The translations under genes were made by a program, and so were the position numbers. Of a stretch of 64,000 nt of DNA, positions 1-9,543 are shown piece after piece. Under the pieces are notes generated by a model. The model did no database searches and was not told the DNA's origin. It saw nothing but the letters and a program-made list of their open reading frames with translations. This stretch comes from CAWVSB01 sp046710535 (GTDB taxonomy: Bacteria; Pseudomonadota; Gammaproteobacteria; Pseudomonadales; CAWVSB01): NCBI GenBank assembly GCA_046710535.1, contig JBKEHH010000010.1:1-64000 (forward strand), written 5' to 3'. How positions within the stretch are numbered: position 1 is the first letter of the stretch; every line of letters starts with the position of its first letter.

Positions 1-1
1 C

Positions 2-115
2 TATGTAAAAATCCTTAAAGACATCCCTTGTTGTGAATCCGTGGAAGACTATGAAGCTCTGTTGCCCTGGAATATCGAACTGGAGAAAGTGGGTACCTTG
101 AAGGTAGCGGCTTGA
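2..115 (+). pseudogene. IS66-family transposase C-terminal fragment
   Basis: An open frame runs from the left edge to a TGA at 113-115 and reads YVKILKDIPCCESVEDY then EALLPWNIELEKV. The DYEALLPWNI block is the typical extreme C-terminus of IS66-family TnpC transposases. Only 37 codons are inside the window, so I cannot tell whether the gene upstream is intact. No clear IS66 terminal inverted repeat could be fixed downstream (116-230). Confidence 0.6.
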
Positions 116-342
116 GCCTTAAACAGACCTGCAATTCGCTCGGCGCGGTTTGTACGCGCAAGAGGCCCCCTGTGGACCTCCTACTTATACACTTTACAGA
201 TTCGTCCAAATATTTATATCAAACCGCACACGTTTTTAGTGATAAAGTTCGCAGCATCAGCTTGTCTATAAATGATCCGATCTGAAATTACAGTAACCGA
301 TTCAACAACGACTCCAACCCTCTAGATTAAACTGGGAACATC
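116..342. other. Intergenic stretch after the IS66 fragment
   Basis: No gene with family support is seen here. It should hold the right end of the IS66 element and the promoter of the sulfotransferase gene, but neither could be located with confidence. Confidence 0.4.
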
Positions 343-1146
343 GTGGCAAATAATTCGATATTGATTACCGGCTGCCAACGCAGCGGAACTACATTGATGC
401 ATCTTATTCTTAATTCACACCCTGAGATCGTTAGTATCGATGAGGCGCACTATATTCCGAATCAGCACCAAAACTACCTAAATAATCCAGACTACGGCCC
501 CAATGTCGCGTTCAAATTACCAACCACGGCCCATAATATAAAATCTTTAACACAACATCGCGGTAAAATCATTTGGATGCTGCGTGATCCGCGTGATGTC
601 GTCTGCTCCATGCTGAAGCTAGTTATCAATGCCTACAACGTGAAATGTCCCTGGGCCTGTCACCCTGCAGGATCAGGCGCGGAAATTTACCACTCAGCCT
701 CAACCATCTGCGAGTATCTGAAAGAACCACTGGAATCCCTTTTACAGGATTACTATCCAATAGCAGTTAAACCAACAGAAATCCGCAATCGCCACGATGC
801 CATCGTCGCTGGCGCTTTATGCTGGGAGTTAAAAAACCGGCTACTGCAAATCTACCAGCAGGAGGGGATCGACTTTCATCTATTAAGTTATGACGCACTG
901 ATCGCATCGCCACAGACTGTGTTGCTGGAAGTTGTTGAGTATCTAGAACTACCTTGGAATGACGATATGCTTCGTCACCACCAACTGCACAATGGAATGT
1001 CGACAGGGAACACGGATAATACTCGCCCAATTGATCCAAAAAACAACAAGAAATGGCAAAGTTTTTTCAGCGATGAGGAGGTAGAGTTGGTTATGAGTTA
1101 TTGCGCTGCCACGGCGAAACGTTGTGGCCTAAATATATTTCAGTAA
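343..1146 (+). CDS. Sulfotransferase family protein
   Basis: This 267-residue protein is a probable PAPS-dependent sulfotransferase, a cytosolic enzyme moving a sulfuryl group to an alcohol or amine. The N-terminus has the 5'-phosphosulfate loop GCQRSGTTLMHLILNSHPE (residues about 10-28), and RDPRDVVCSM (about 82-91) fits the 3'-phosphate-binding site. The start is a GTG directly before the P-loop strand, as usual for this family, and length is normal. It stands alone between an IS66 fragment and the tRNA-Ala repeat at 1455, so it is probably part of a third accessory segment. The acceptor substrate cannot be predicted. Confidence 0.8.
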   Translation: MANNSILITGCQRSGTTLMHLILNSHPEIVSIDEAHYIPNQHQNYLNNPDYGPNVAFKLPTTAHNIKSLTQHRGKIIWMLRDPRDVVCSMLKLVINAYNVKCPWACHPAGSGAEIYHSASTICEYLKEPLESLLQDYYPIAVKPTEIRNRHDAIVAGALCWELKNRLLQIYQQEGIDFHLLSYDALIASPQTVLLEVVEYLELPWNDDMLRHHQLHNGMSTGNTDNTRPIDPKNNKKWQSFFSDEEVELVMSYCAATAKRCGLNIFQ

Positions 1147-1218
1147 CGACACAAATCATTGTGTAGTGGCATAGTGAATTTGGCCACCTGATAGGAGGTG
1201 ATATTATCATCTCCATAA

Positions 1219-1340
1219 CTGGTACTGCCAAGTTAACTTCCTTAAACCAAAGTAATCACAGTTCGTTTGCTAGATAACCGCATTCGCCCAAACGTCAAAC
1301 GCATCTTCCCTACTGATCGAAGTTAATGATTAACCAACCA
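1219..1340 (-). mobile_element. Degenerate IS6-family remnant (transposase 3' end)
   Basis: The stretch starts with a TACTGCCAAGTTAACTT end similar to the terminal repeat of the IS6 element at 30.8-31.6 kb. It keeps an AAACGCATCTTCCCTA block matching the transposase C-terminus seen at 22607, 30758 and 47221. It is much diverged and non-coding. It lies about 115 bp before the start of the tRNA-Ala 3' copy, as IS6 remnants do at the other tRNA copies. Confidence 0.5.
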
Positions 1341-1400
1341 GCTCAAAATTAGAGAAAAAAGTTGCCCCACGGTTGCCCAGCACATTTTGATAGGACAGAA

Positions 1401-1427
1401 ACAAGAAAGGCCACCTCTCGGTAGCCT
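1401..1427 (-). terminator. Rho-independent terminator next to a tRNA-Ala 3' copy
   Basis: The arms AGGCCACC (1408-1415) and GGTAGCCT (1420-1427) pair with one mismatch around a TCTC loop. On the minus strand a T-rich run (CTTTCTTGT) follows. It sits just downstream, in tRNA orientation, of the tRNA fragment at 1455-1499. It may be the original chromosomal terminator of the tRNA gene displaced by integration. Confidence 0.55.
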
Positions 1428-1454
1428 CTAACTTGCTGTATTCTAACGGTAAAT

Positions 1455-1499
1455 TGGTGGAGCCTAGCGGGATCGAACCGCTGACCTCAACACTGCCAG
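1455..1499 (-). repeat. tRNA-Ala 3' fragment (attachment-site-like copy 1)
   Basis: These 45 nt are identical to the 3'-terminal 45 nt of tRNA-Ala(GGC) at 47836-47880, including the encoded CCA. Identity stops inside the anticodon loop, where sequence changes to CGACACGCG. A tRNA 3' end cut at the anticodon loop is the usual signature of an att site used by a tyrosine recombinase. It cannot make a tRNA. Confidence 0.85.
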
Positions 1500-1665
1500 C
1501 GACACGCGTACAAAAACTTAAACCACTGATTTAATTAGTAAATTGTCATTATTCCAATAACGTAAAAATAGTGTTTCTGACGTTTTTCTTAACATATCGT
1601 ACAAAAACTAATTTGTATTTGGAACACTGTAGCAACTCTAGCTAACGTAACGATACGCTCATATG
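1500..1665. repeat. Island terminal arm, copy 1
   Basis: Directly after the tRNA fragment comes about 160 bp that align with 23051-23215. Shared blocks include CGACACGCGTACAAAAACTT, CTGATTTAATTAGTAAAT and TACAAAAACTAATT. The motif GTACAAAAACT occurs twice here, spaced as integrase arm-type sites often are. No coding potential is seen. I interpret it as the distal end of an integrated island. Confidence 0.6.
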
Positions 1666-1906
1666 TATTCATCAGCCAAAATGTAAAAAATACTCGATTT
1701 ACTTTCAGTACCTACAAAAACCATCTAGAGTAAATCATTTAATCCGTGTCTTAGTCCTAAGTGAACGATGCCTGTTAAAATGCTTTCATTCTACCTTTAA
1801 ATATTTGCACTTAAACTTTGTTTGATTACGATGCAGGTTGTTCGACACATTGGTCTATTAAAAAGGAACACTTATCAATACTGATGCACGTTATATAATT
1901 TGGTTA

Positions 1907-2887
1907 TTGGACTTTTTATCCAGCTTAGGTATGGATACACAAAGCATAATAGCAAATAACGGCATTAGCCAAGTGGCGTTGCAAGACTCTAACGCCTCGA
2001 TAACCGCCGCGCAACATCGCGGCCTTCTCCGTCATGCTCAGCGGCACTATGATGGCAGTGATTTAGGATTGGCACTGGGGCTTCATCGCTCTATGGCCAC
2101 TCTTGACCAGCTCGCTTATTTAATGATGAGCAGCGCTACATTGCGCGAAGCCAGTAATGCAGGGTTAAAATACCAAAACTACACCGGCAGATTTTCAGGC
2201 AGTTTGATTGTAACGTCTTTTAGTGAGATTCAATCGGAAGGTTGTTACCAAATAGATGCCAAGACAGAATTAGGCGACTTGCGATTATTAGCCATAGAAG
2301 ACATCCTGACCAATATTGTAACGACTTGCCGCTGGGTACTGGGTAGAACATTACCTATAACTAAGCTTCGCTGTAATTATCCTGCCCCACCTCACGCTGA
2401 GCGCTATTTAACTATATTTCAGTGCCCAGTAGAGTTTGATGCTCCTACAACACAATTGTTTTTTGATGCAGCAATTCTTGACCAACCGCTACCGCAATCT
2501 AGCCCGCAAAGTGCTGCCTTGTATAAAAAACTATGTGAAGAAAAAAGCATCGCCCGCAATCAAGGTGATGTTGCTTGGCGTCTTTGGCAAGTTATTGTCG
2601 ACGATCCTGCTAATCCGCCCTCTTTACTCCAAGCGGCTAAACTGCTCAATTGCAGCAGCCGTACATTGAGCCGCAAGCTTTTAGCCCAAGGTTGGCAGTA
2701 TCAACAACTCATTGATCAGATACGTGAAATTCATGCGCGTCGCTATTTAAGTGACCCCACAGTGTCTATTACACGTGTAGGGCAACAGCTGGGTTATGCC
2801 GATAGCTCGGGGTTTCATCGCGCATTCAAAAAATGGACAGGGATATCTCCTAGCGCCTTCCGCGACTCATTATTTACGATTAAATAA
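1907..2887 (+). CDS. AraC-family transcriptional regulator
   Basis: This 326-residue protein has an N-terminal arabinose-binding-like domain of the PF12625 type (residues about 10-190) and a C-terminal AraC double helix-turn-helix. The second HTH shows SITRVGQQLGYADSSGFHRAFKKWTGISPSAFR at the C-terminus, with the conserved LGY and FHRAFKKW blocks. The frame is open back to 1862 and has no ATG, so the TTG at 1907 is only the likeliest start; a few more N-terminal residues are possible. It is codirectional with the aldolase, dioxygenase and ligase genes and probably controls them. Confidence 0.82.
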   Translation: MDFLSSLGMDTQSIIANNGISQVALQDSNASITAAQHRGLLRHAQRHYDGSDLGLALGLHRSMATLDQLAYLMMSSATLREASNAGLKYQNYTGRFSGSLIVTSFSEIQSEGCYQIDAKTELGDLRLLAIEDILTNIVTTCRWVLGRTLPITKLRCNYPAPPHAERYLTIFQCPVEFDAPTTQLFFDAAILDQPLPQSSPQSAALYKKLCEEKSIARNQGDVAWRLWQVIVDDPANPPSLLQAAKLLNCSSRTLSRKLLAQGWQYQQLIDQIREIHARRYLSDPTVSITRVGQQLGYADSSGFHRAFKKWTGISPSAFRDSLFTIK

Positions 2888-3009
2888 CATTTCGCCCATG
2901 GCTAGATCGGATAACAATTTGTCTGAATCGGGCAAGCTTTAATTTTTCTTCCTACCTATCATTCTCCTACAATTACAATATCTATCTTTCAAACAACAGA
3001 GCGATAATA

Positions 3010-3780
3010 ATGAAAAAATACGATGGCCTTCAACAAACAATGGTTGAGCGTTTCGCTCCTAATCCAGGTCGGCACACACTGCTACCCGAGCTTAGCGATA
3101 AAGCACAAGTAGCGCTTATGTGCCGCATGCTGTTTCAAGAAGGCTGGAACGAGCATATAGCTGGTCACATCACCTATCGTCTAGCAAATGGCAACATTTT
3201 AACTAATCCTTGGGAGCTTGCGTGGGATGAACTAACAGCGAGCGATATCGTAACGCTCGATCCTGAAGGCAAGATCATTGATAGCGAATGGAATGTTACA
3301 CCAGCTATTGGTTTGCATATTCAACTGCATGCGCTGCGCCCTGATGTGCATGTGGTAATACACAACCATACGCACTGGAGTGGTATCTGGGCAAATATGC
3401 AACGTGTACCTGCAGTGTATGACCAAACCGGCGCACATTGCGGGATGAAACTCCCTTTATACAACGAGTACCAAGGCACTTTTGAAGACGAAGCAACCTC
3501 CCTCTCGGCAGCAGAAGCTCTCGGCGATTCTAAATGGGCCCTACTTGCAAACCATGGCGCTTTAGTTGTCGGTAAAGACTTACGTCAAGCGCATCTGCGT
3601 GCGATAACATTGGAATGGCGTTGTAAGCGCGCCTATGAGGTGGAGCTCGCCGGCGGTGGCGTGCCACTGACGGAGGAAGAAGTTGAAAAAGTCAGTATTA
3701 CCGATACTTTTGGCTTTCCCTTTTGCTGGGAAGCGATGGCCCGACGAGAACTGCGTCGCGATCCACACTTAGTCGATTAA
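3010..3780 (+). CDS. Class II aldolase/adducin family protein
   Basis: This 256-residue cytosolic protein has the class II aldolase/adducin fold. The metal-binding histidines are visible in VVIHNHTHWSG (about 116-126), and a further His lies in LLANHGALVVG (about 178-188), the usual zinc triad region. Family members cleave or epimerise phosphorylated sugars, or decarboxylate and dehydrate acids. The substrate here is unknown, and an enzyme of a catabolic pathway is more likely than a sugar-phosphate aldolase given the neighbours. It is 50 bp upstream of the TauD-like dioxygenase. Confidence 0.82.
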   Translation: MKKYDGLQQTMVERFAPNPGRHTLLPELSDKAQVALMCRMLFQEGWNEHIAGHITYRLANGNILTNPWELAWDELTASDIVTLDPEGKIIDSEWNVTPAIGLHIQLHALRPDVHVVIHNHTHWSGIWANMQRVPAVYDQTGAHCGMKLPLYNEYQGTFEDEATSLSAAEALGDSKWALLANHGALVVGKDLRQAHLRAITLEWRCKRAYEVELAGGGVPLTEEEVEKVSITDTFGFPFCWEAMARRELRRDPHLVD

Positions 3781-3829
3781 CCGCCAATAATCCATCCATA
3801 TTCACTAGGTATTTAGTAAGGAATTAACC

Positions 3830-4756
3830 ATGACACTTACCGTAACTCCTCTCAATAATATTGGCGTAGAAGTCTCTGGATTCGATATTAATGAACCAAT
3901 TACTGATGCAATCAAAACTGAGCTTAAAGCATTATGGGCTGAACACGCCGTTATGGTATTTCGCGAGCAAGATATCAATGCTGAAAAACAAATTGAATTC
4001 AGTCGTATTTTTGGCCCGCTAGAAATACATCCGCTTAAGGTCAATACCAGCGAAGAAAACCCAGAGTTATTCATATTGGAAAACGGCGGCGATAAAGACC
4101 AGTTTTATACTGCCTTTTATGACGGCGAAGAAATTGTCGGCCGCTTAGATTGGCATATGGACTTACACTACACGGCGCGCCCTAATCATGGGGCACTGTT
4201 ACGTGCCGTTGTGGTGGCAGAGGAAGATGGTCTTACCGGTTTTGGCGATCTTGCCAAGGCCTATGATGCATTAGACGATGACACTAAAGCACTGATTGAA
4301 AAACTAGAGGTAGCCTACAGCTTTAGTATGCAACGTCGTAATATGCGCTACGTGAATACTAAAGGTTACCAACCAGGACCATACAGTCCCAAAAAACCAA
4401 GCGATGTTAACTTCCCTGACTTTGCTGATGCGGTTTATCCAATGGTGGTTACCCATCCAATCAGCGGGCGCAAAGTGCTTGAAATCGTCGCCCAATTTTT
4501 GGACCGCATTATTACACCGCAGCAGTTTGGCGTGTCTAATGACGAATCTATCGAGCTATTAAAACGATTAGTGGCGCACGGTCAAAAACCAGAGTTCACT
4601 TATTTTCATGACTGGCGCCAGGGCGACATGGTGCTGTGGGATAACTGGCGCGCCATGCATTGTACGACAGGAACGAAGCCGGGCATTAAACGTGTCATCA
4701 ACCGCACAACCATTGAAGGTGACATTCAGTTAGGCCGTGTATTAACCGCTGAGTAA
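3830..4756 (+). CDS. TauD/TfdA-family Fe(II)/2-oxoglutarate dioxygenase
   Basis: This 308-residue enzyme would hydroxylate its substrate with O2 and 2-oxoglutarate. The iron facial triad is visible as HMD in RLDWHMDLHY (residues about 108-110) and a distal His in WRAMHCTTG. An Arg in the GIKRVINRTT segment fits 2-oxoglutarate binding. The N-terminus (GVEVSGFDINEP) is typical. A strong Shine-Dalgarno (TAAGGAATTAACC) precedes the ATG. It follows the aldolase and precedes the acyl-CoA synthetase in one apparent operon. It could open or trim a substrate side chain; the substrate is not predictable. Confidence 0.85.
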   Translation: MTLTVTPLNNIGVEVSGFDINEPITDAIKTELKALWAEHAVMVFREQDINAEKQIEFSRIFGPLEIHPLKVNTSEENPELFILENGGDKDQFYTAFYDGEEIVGRLDWHMDLHYTARPNHGALLRAVVVAEEDGLTGFGDLAKAYDALDDDTKALIEKLEVAYSFSMQRRNMRYVNTKGYQPGPYSPKKPSDVNFPDFADAVYPMVVTHPISGRKVLEIVAQFLDRIITPQQFGVSNDESIELLKRLVAHGQKPEFTYFHDWRQGDMVLWDNWRAMHCTTGTKPGIKRVINRTTIEGDIQLGRVLTAE

Positions 4757-4833
4757 AGGGCATTAAAGGGGTAATAAACACCCCAAAAACAAGCTTTAAT
4801 GTTACTAATAGAGATTCAATCTCGAGGCCGCTA

Positions 4834-6450
4834 ATGAACAAGCTAGATCTATCTAACACCGACGACAGAAACTTCCCGCTCATCCTCAAAAAACAGGCAG
4901 CGCAAAGCGGCGATGTTGCATTTTTAGTCACCGATACCGCCAGTATCAGCTTTGCACAAGCCGATGAGATAAGTGACCGGTTGGCTACTGGCATACAAAA
5001 GCTTGGTGTTCATACTGGTGATATTGTTGCCTTATTTTTGGGCAACCGACCAGAAATGGTGTTACTCACTCTGGCGATAAACAAGCTAGGTGCGATCTGG
5101 ACGCCAATCAATGGCGACTATAAAGGGCAATGGCTGTTGGACAATCTAACAATGTCACGCGCTAAGGTGCTAATCACCGACGACCAATATCAAGATCGAA
5201 TTGCTGACATAGAAAACCAACTTGAAATTGAAACAATTGTTCTATTAGGTGATTTAACAAAAAGCGGTCTAACAAGCCCCGTTGATTATCAGCAACTTAT
5301 TACACAAACAATTGCCACTCTAGATTATTCTAATCAGCACTATGGCGATAATTGCGCCATTCTTTGGACCTCAGGCACGACGGGTAAATCTAAGGGCGTG
5401 CTGCAAAGTTATAACAGTTGGATACGCCCAATAGTTGAAGGCTGCAGCCCCCAATATAATTCCCAATCGGGCGATAGTATTTACTGTGTATTGCCGCTGT
5501 TTCATACCGCGGCGTGAATAACGTCGATCTATCGTGCATTAATAGAAGGTATCCCTTGTATTATTGAGCCACATTTTTCTGTCACTACATTCTGGGATCG
5601 GATTAAACACTTTGGCGCTACACAAACATTTTTACTGGGTGCCATGGGTGCATTTCTACTCAATGCACCCGAGCAAGATGATGATAACGACACACCGCTT
5701 CGTCTTGCCCAAATAGTCCCCTTAGCGCCGAACCAATGGCCAATTTTTGAAGCACGCTTTGGTTTACAACTTATTCGAACAGGCTTAGGGCAAAGTGAAT
5801 GCCAACTGGTTATGACCCAGTTAGAAAACCGTGATGATGTGCCAGTCTATGCATTAGGGTTTCCGATAGATGACACCATAATTCATTTGTTAGACGACGA
5901 TGGTAAACCTGTTGCGCTAGGCGATGTTGGCGAAATTTGCATCGAACCATTAAAACCATATTTACTGTTCAATGGTTATTTTGACAACACAGAAGCCACT
6001 GCTGAGGCATACTTTGGTGATTATTTCCGTACTGGTGATCTCGCCAAACAAGATCTAAGCAGCGGAGCCTATTTTTATGCCGATCGTAAAAAAGACGCTT
6101 TGCGCTTTGCTGGGCGTAATATTTCGACTCTTGAAGTAGAGAGCGTTGTACGCAGACATACAGCAATAGCTGATGTTGCTGCGTTTGGAATAGCGTCAAA
6201 GGAAGTAGTAAGTGAACAAGAACTTAAACTGAATATCATTTTGAAAAACGGTAAAAATTGTACCGCTGAAGAGCTCTGCGAGTTTATCAACGAACTAGCT
6301 CCGCACTATTTTGTCCCCCGTTATATAAATTTTGTTGAATCATTGCCTTACACGCCAACCAATAAGGTTCAAAAGTTTACATTGCGCGATGAAGGTCTTA
6401 ACGAAAACACGTGGGATCTCAAAAAATCTGACTATCAAGTACAAAGATAA
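4834..6450 (+). pseudogene. Acyl-CoA synthetase (AMP-binding), interrupted by one in-frame TGA
   Basis: One reading frame of 538 codons encodes an ANL-superfamily acid:CoA ligase but has a TGA at 5515-5517. Before it is the P-loop LWTSGTTGKSKGV; after it are LIRTGLGQSE, GYFDNTEAT, YFRTGDLAK and the hinge DRKKDALRFAGRNIS, with the C-terminal lysine region PYTPTNKVQKFTL. The context FHTAA-stop-ITSIYR suggests a single TGG (Trp) to TGA change. All other family motifs are intact, so this is a very recent inactivation, a sequencing error, or a read-through stop. The start has GAGG seven bases upstream. Its role would be CoA activation of the island's carboxylic acid substrate. Confidence 0.85.
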
Positions 6451-6540
6451 ACTTTACCCTAATGTAAAAAGCTACTTCGACGCCAAATCGAAGTCTCTTT
6501 TTCATGCCACGCTACCAATGAATTGGGCGACAACCCTTTA

Positions 6541-7758
6541 TTACTGTTCTTTTACCGGTTCAGCAGACAAACGAACGGGGGTAAGAAAAATAGCTGAGAC
6601 AAACATTAGACCAGCAGATATCCACAACCCAAGACTGAAACTGCCGGTTACATCATACAATCTGCCCACTAGCGGAAACCCAACCATAACGAATAAGGTA
6701 ATAATGGGCCCCATTAAACCAAAGGCTAAACCGTAGCTGTGCAAGCCAAAAATATTGGCTATTAAACTTCCCCATACCGGCAACATGCCGCCGGCTGCTA
6801 AGCCCATTGAAATGCAAGCTGCCACCACCAGAACATAAGGGGGTTCGATTGCAAACAATACGAACGCGATAACTAGCAAACACTGCGCCGCCCACAGTGC
6901 TACTTTTTGATTCAACATATCTGCCGCCGCGCCAAACAGTAATTTTCCTATTAGGCCGCTGACAGCAATAATCATGATAAGCGCGGAAGCAGACGTTTCA
7001 CCGAGGCCAAGTTGCGCAGCATAAGGCGTTAAGTTAGAAAGAATTGCGGTATAGCTACTAAAGAGTAAACCCAGCGCAATACCAAGCCACCAAAAGTTAG
7101 GGCTGCTAATAATTTGTTTTGCAGTGAATGGCGCTGAAGTTGCGACAGAGCTAGTTTCTACTGCGGTTGATGAATCGTCAATGCTCACTTCAGACGGCCA
7201 ACTACGAATAGACCAAATCATAAATGGGAGCACGAAAACAATAATTACGATGGCCAAGTTTTCAACCGCGCCGCGCCACCCATAGTCGGGCAACCAAAAT
7301 GTGATCAACCCAGGAATGACAACGCCACCTACTGACGTACCTATTGAGGCGACACCAAGCGCCTTCCCTCTATTTTCACTAAACCATCTAGACACCACCG
7401 CTGAGGAAATCATCGCTCCTGCTAGGGCATTAACGAGCGCCATCGTTACGCCAAAGATCGCTATATACTGATAAATAGACGTAGTCTGAGCTAATAACCA
7501 TAAGCCAACAGCAAAAATCACAACTCCTAAGACAAACAGTTTTCGTACCGAGAATTTATCTAGCAGAGAACCTATTATTGGCATAGCAAAAAGGCCGACC
7601 AAGGTGCCCAATGTTAGTCCATACATCACCATTTCAATACTGACATTAAAGGTTTCTTGCACAGGCTGGGTTAGCAAGCTAACCGCATAGGTGAAGAAGC
7701 CGACCACAAAGCCCTGTGAGACAAAACTACCACCAACCACTCGCCAACCGTAAGACAT
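6541..7758 (-). CDS. MFS transporter
   Basis: This 405-residue inner-membrane protein has about 12 hydrophobic segments in two halves with a charged central loop (around SWPSEVSIDDSST). The GSLLDKFSVRKLFV loop between TM2 and TM3 fits the MFS signature GxxxDRxGRR, loosely kept. It resembles the oxalate/formate antiporter-like and monocarboxylate-type MFS group. It is convergent with the broken CoA ligase and probably imports the acid substrate of island A. It points away from the LLM gene's start, so the two may share a transcript. Confidence 0.85.
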   Translation of the reverse strand: MSYGWRVVGGSFVSQGFVVGFFTYAVSLLTQPVQETFNVSIEMVMYGLTLGTLVGLFAMPIIGSLLDKFSVRKLFVLGVVIFAVGLWLLAQTTSIYQYIAIFGVTMALVNALAGAMISSAVVSRWFSENRGKALGVASIGTSVGGVVIPGLITFWLPDYGWRGAVENLAIVIIVFVLPFMIWSIRSWPSEVSIDDSSTAVETSSVATSAPFTAKQIISSPNFWWLGIALGLLFSSYTAILSNLTPYAAQLGLGETSASALIMIIAVSGLIGKLLFGAAADMLNQKVALWAAQCLLVIAFVLFAIEPPYVLVVAACISMGLAAGGMLPVWGSLIANIFGLHSYGLAFGLMGPIITLFVMVGFPLVGRLYDVTGSFSLGLWISAGLMFVSAIFLTPVRLSAEPVKEQ

Positions 7759-8208
7759 TGCGTTACTCCGTTTTAATTACACCGATGTATAAATATTATA
7801 TTCGAGAAATTCACATTTGTTGCTGACCTATTAGTACGCGCAAAACCATTGCTACATATTCCAGATAAGCGTGATAGAACCTGCCTACATTGACTGTACT
7901 ATTCATTAAATAATCAGTTTTTATTAACACAAAATCATAGCTCACTTTAGTATTATCCGAGGCGCTTCAACAAGTGATTCTTTATCACAATCTGACAGAT
8001 AACCATCTCGGCTTGAATGAAAATTTTTCTATACAGACCACTGCAAAGAACACCTAAAAGCGCAGCAACTAATAAAATTATATTGTTTACATGAAATATT
8101 AACTTATACTTTTTTGTAATTATTTTATAGGGCTCTCTAACTTCTGACTGCACAGAGACCGATTGCGCAGAGTTAGATAAACCAATAATTTTCTCGACAA
8201 CTAAAGCG
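7759..8208. other. Intergenic region, nothing identified
   Basis: AT-rich sequence between two minus-strand genes. A short open frame at 7953-8153 on the minus strand has no recognisable family and no good ribosome site. No terminator or repeat was identified. Confidence 0.4.
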
Positions 8209-9237
8209 TTAGTGACCAGCCTTAAGTGAGTCTATAACAAATGTCGCGGCACTATCATTACAAGGGTCTCTCGGCACAGGAAAGGTAAGCACGCCTCCTA
8301 AACCGTCAAACCATTTGGTTAGCAGCTCCCCAATGTCGCTATAATGGCCCGTGGGTATAAATGCATCCAGCATATCTTCGTTAATCAAAGCGTTCATATC
8401 TTGCCACCGATTCTCGCGGGTACAGGCAAGTAATTGTTCGCCGACATTCTGCCAACCAAATAGCTCTAGGCTGGGCCAATATACGGGGGTAGAGAACAAG
8501 AACGCGAGTAGTTTTTTATATTTTAATCTCTCAGCAGCAATACTCTTATCATCAACACCAGTCGCCACAAAAGAACCTAGTATTAATTGAAACCCGCCAG
8601 GAGAGATCGAATCGCTGACGCCGCCCTCTTCCAGTCTAGGCAAAACAACTTCTCGAATGTAGCGTGGCTGAGTATTCGTTGGATGAGTCAGCATACCGTC
8701 AGCGAGATTACCTGCAAGGTTAGTCATTTTTGGGCCGACTGCGCCCATCAATAATGGAATATGCGGGTGCTCGATCGGGCCTGGATTAAAAAACGACTGC
8801 AGGCGAGTAAATTGATAATTTTCGCCAACATAGTCCAGTTTTGTACCATTTTGAAAGGCATCAAAAATAGCCCTCAAGGACTCAATATATTCACGCATAC
8901 GCTTTAATGGCGGTGTCCATGGAGTACTATAACGTTTCTCAATATTACCTTTAACTTGTGTTCCCAAGCCTAGTTCAAAACGTCCGCCCGACAGTCGCTG
9001 TAAATCCCAAGCGCTGATGGCAACATTCATTGGGCTTCGAGGAAATATAACTAACACTCCAATACATATTTTTAAACGAGTTGTTGCGTTAAGAGCCAGT
9101 GCAGCTAACAAAAAGCCATCATGTATAGCATCAGCAACTTGTAGCCCGTCATAACCCATAGCCTCCACTCGCTGTGCAAACACGGCAATGTTCGACGGTG
9201 ACATGTCTTCCGGAGCAACCGCATATACTTTGAACAT
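8209..9237 (-). CDS. LLM-class flavin/F420-dependent oxidoreductase
   Basis: This 342-residue protein is a luciferase-like TIM-barrel oxidoreductase. Visible are the N-terminal MGYDGLQVADAIHDGFL, the RSPMNVAISAWDLQRLSGGRFELGLG strand-helix typical of the superfamily, and HIPLLMGAVGPKMTNLAGNLADG. It is closest to the families often named F420-dependent from actinobacteria. Whether it uses FMN or F420 cannot be decided here. It is transcribed toward the MFS gene. A second LLM enzyme lies at 20898, so two such steps, or one step on two isomers, may exist in this pathway. Confidence 0.82.
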   Translation of the reverse strand: MFKVYAVAPEDMSPSNIAVFAQRVEAMGYDGLQVADAIHDGFLLAALALNATTRLKICIGVLVIFPRSPMNVAISAWDLQRLSGGRFELGLGTQVKGNIEKRYSTPWTPPLKRMREYIESLRAIFDAFQNGTKLDYVGENYQFTRLQSFFNPGPIEHPHIPLLMGAVGPKMTNLAGNLADGMLTHPTNTQPRYIREVVLPRLEEGGVSDSISPGGFQLILGSFVATGVDDKSIAAERLKYKKLLAFLFSTPVYWPSLELFGWQNVGEQLLACTRENRWQDMNALINEDMLDAFIPTGHYSDIGELLTKWFDGLGGVLTFPVPRDPCNDSAATFVIDSLKAGH

Positions 9238-9543
9238 AGTTTATCTAATCCTAATGACGCTAACTAATGATACAAACCAAGGGCAACCATGTGCTTACTA
9301 AACAATCCTAGTACCCTAACAAATATTGGGCTTTCACCTCAACTCGCGTTTTACCATATCAATAAAGTCGTAATATTGAAGCGACACTATATGTCTATAA
9401 ATTTGATGCGCTTTGCACTATTGCTATTAACTCTACCCTTTAGAATCTTTCCGCACATTAATGTTTGGCGATTAATGTGATTAAAACTGGCGCTTTAATT
9501 AGAATAAGAAACCGCAAACATAAATAAGTAATAGGTAGAAATA
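9238..9543. other. Divergent intergenic region
   Basis: About 300 bp between the minus-strand LLM gene and the plus-strand SnoaL-like operon, so it should contain the promoters of both. A 63-codon frame at 9289-9480 shows no family signal. No operator could be named. Confidence 0.4.

Noticed and set aside
5515..5517. TGA as a selenocysteine codon in the CoA ligase
   Set aside because: The site is not a redox-active position in this family, and no selenocysteine element was seen; a Trp codon change is simpler.
7953..8153. 66-codon frame with a hydrophobic segment on the minus strand
   Set aside because: No ribosome site or homologous motif; not enough to support a gene.
9289..9480. 63-codon frame before the SnoaL-like gene
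   Set aside because: Lies in a divergent promoter region and has no family signal.
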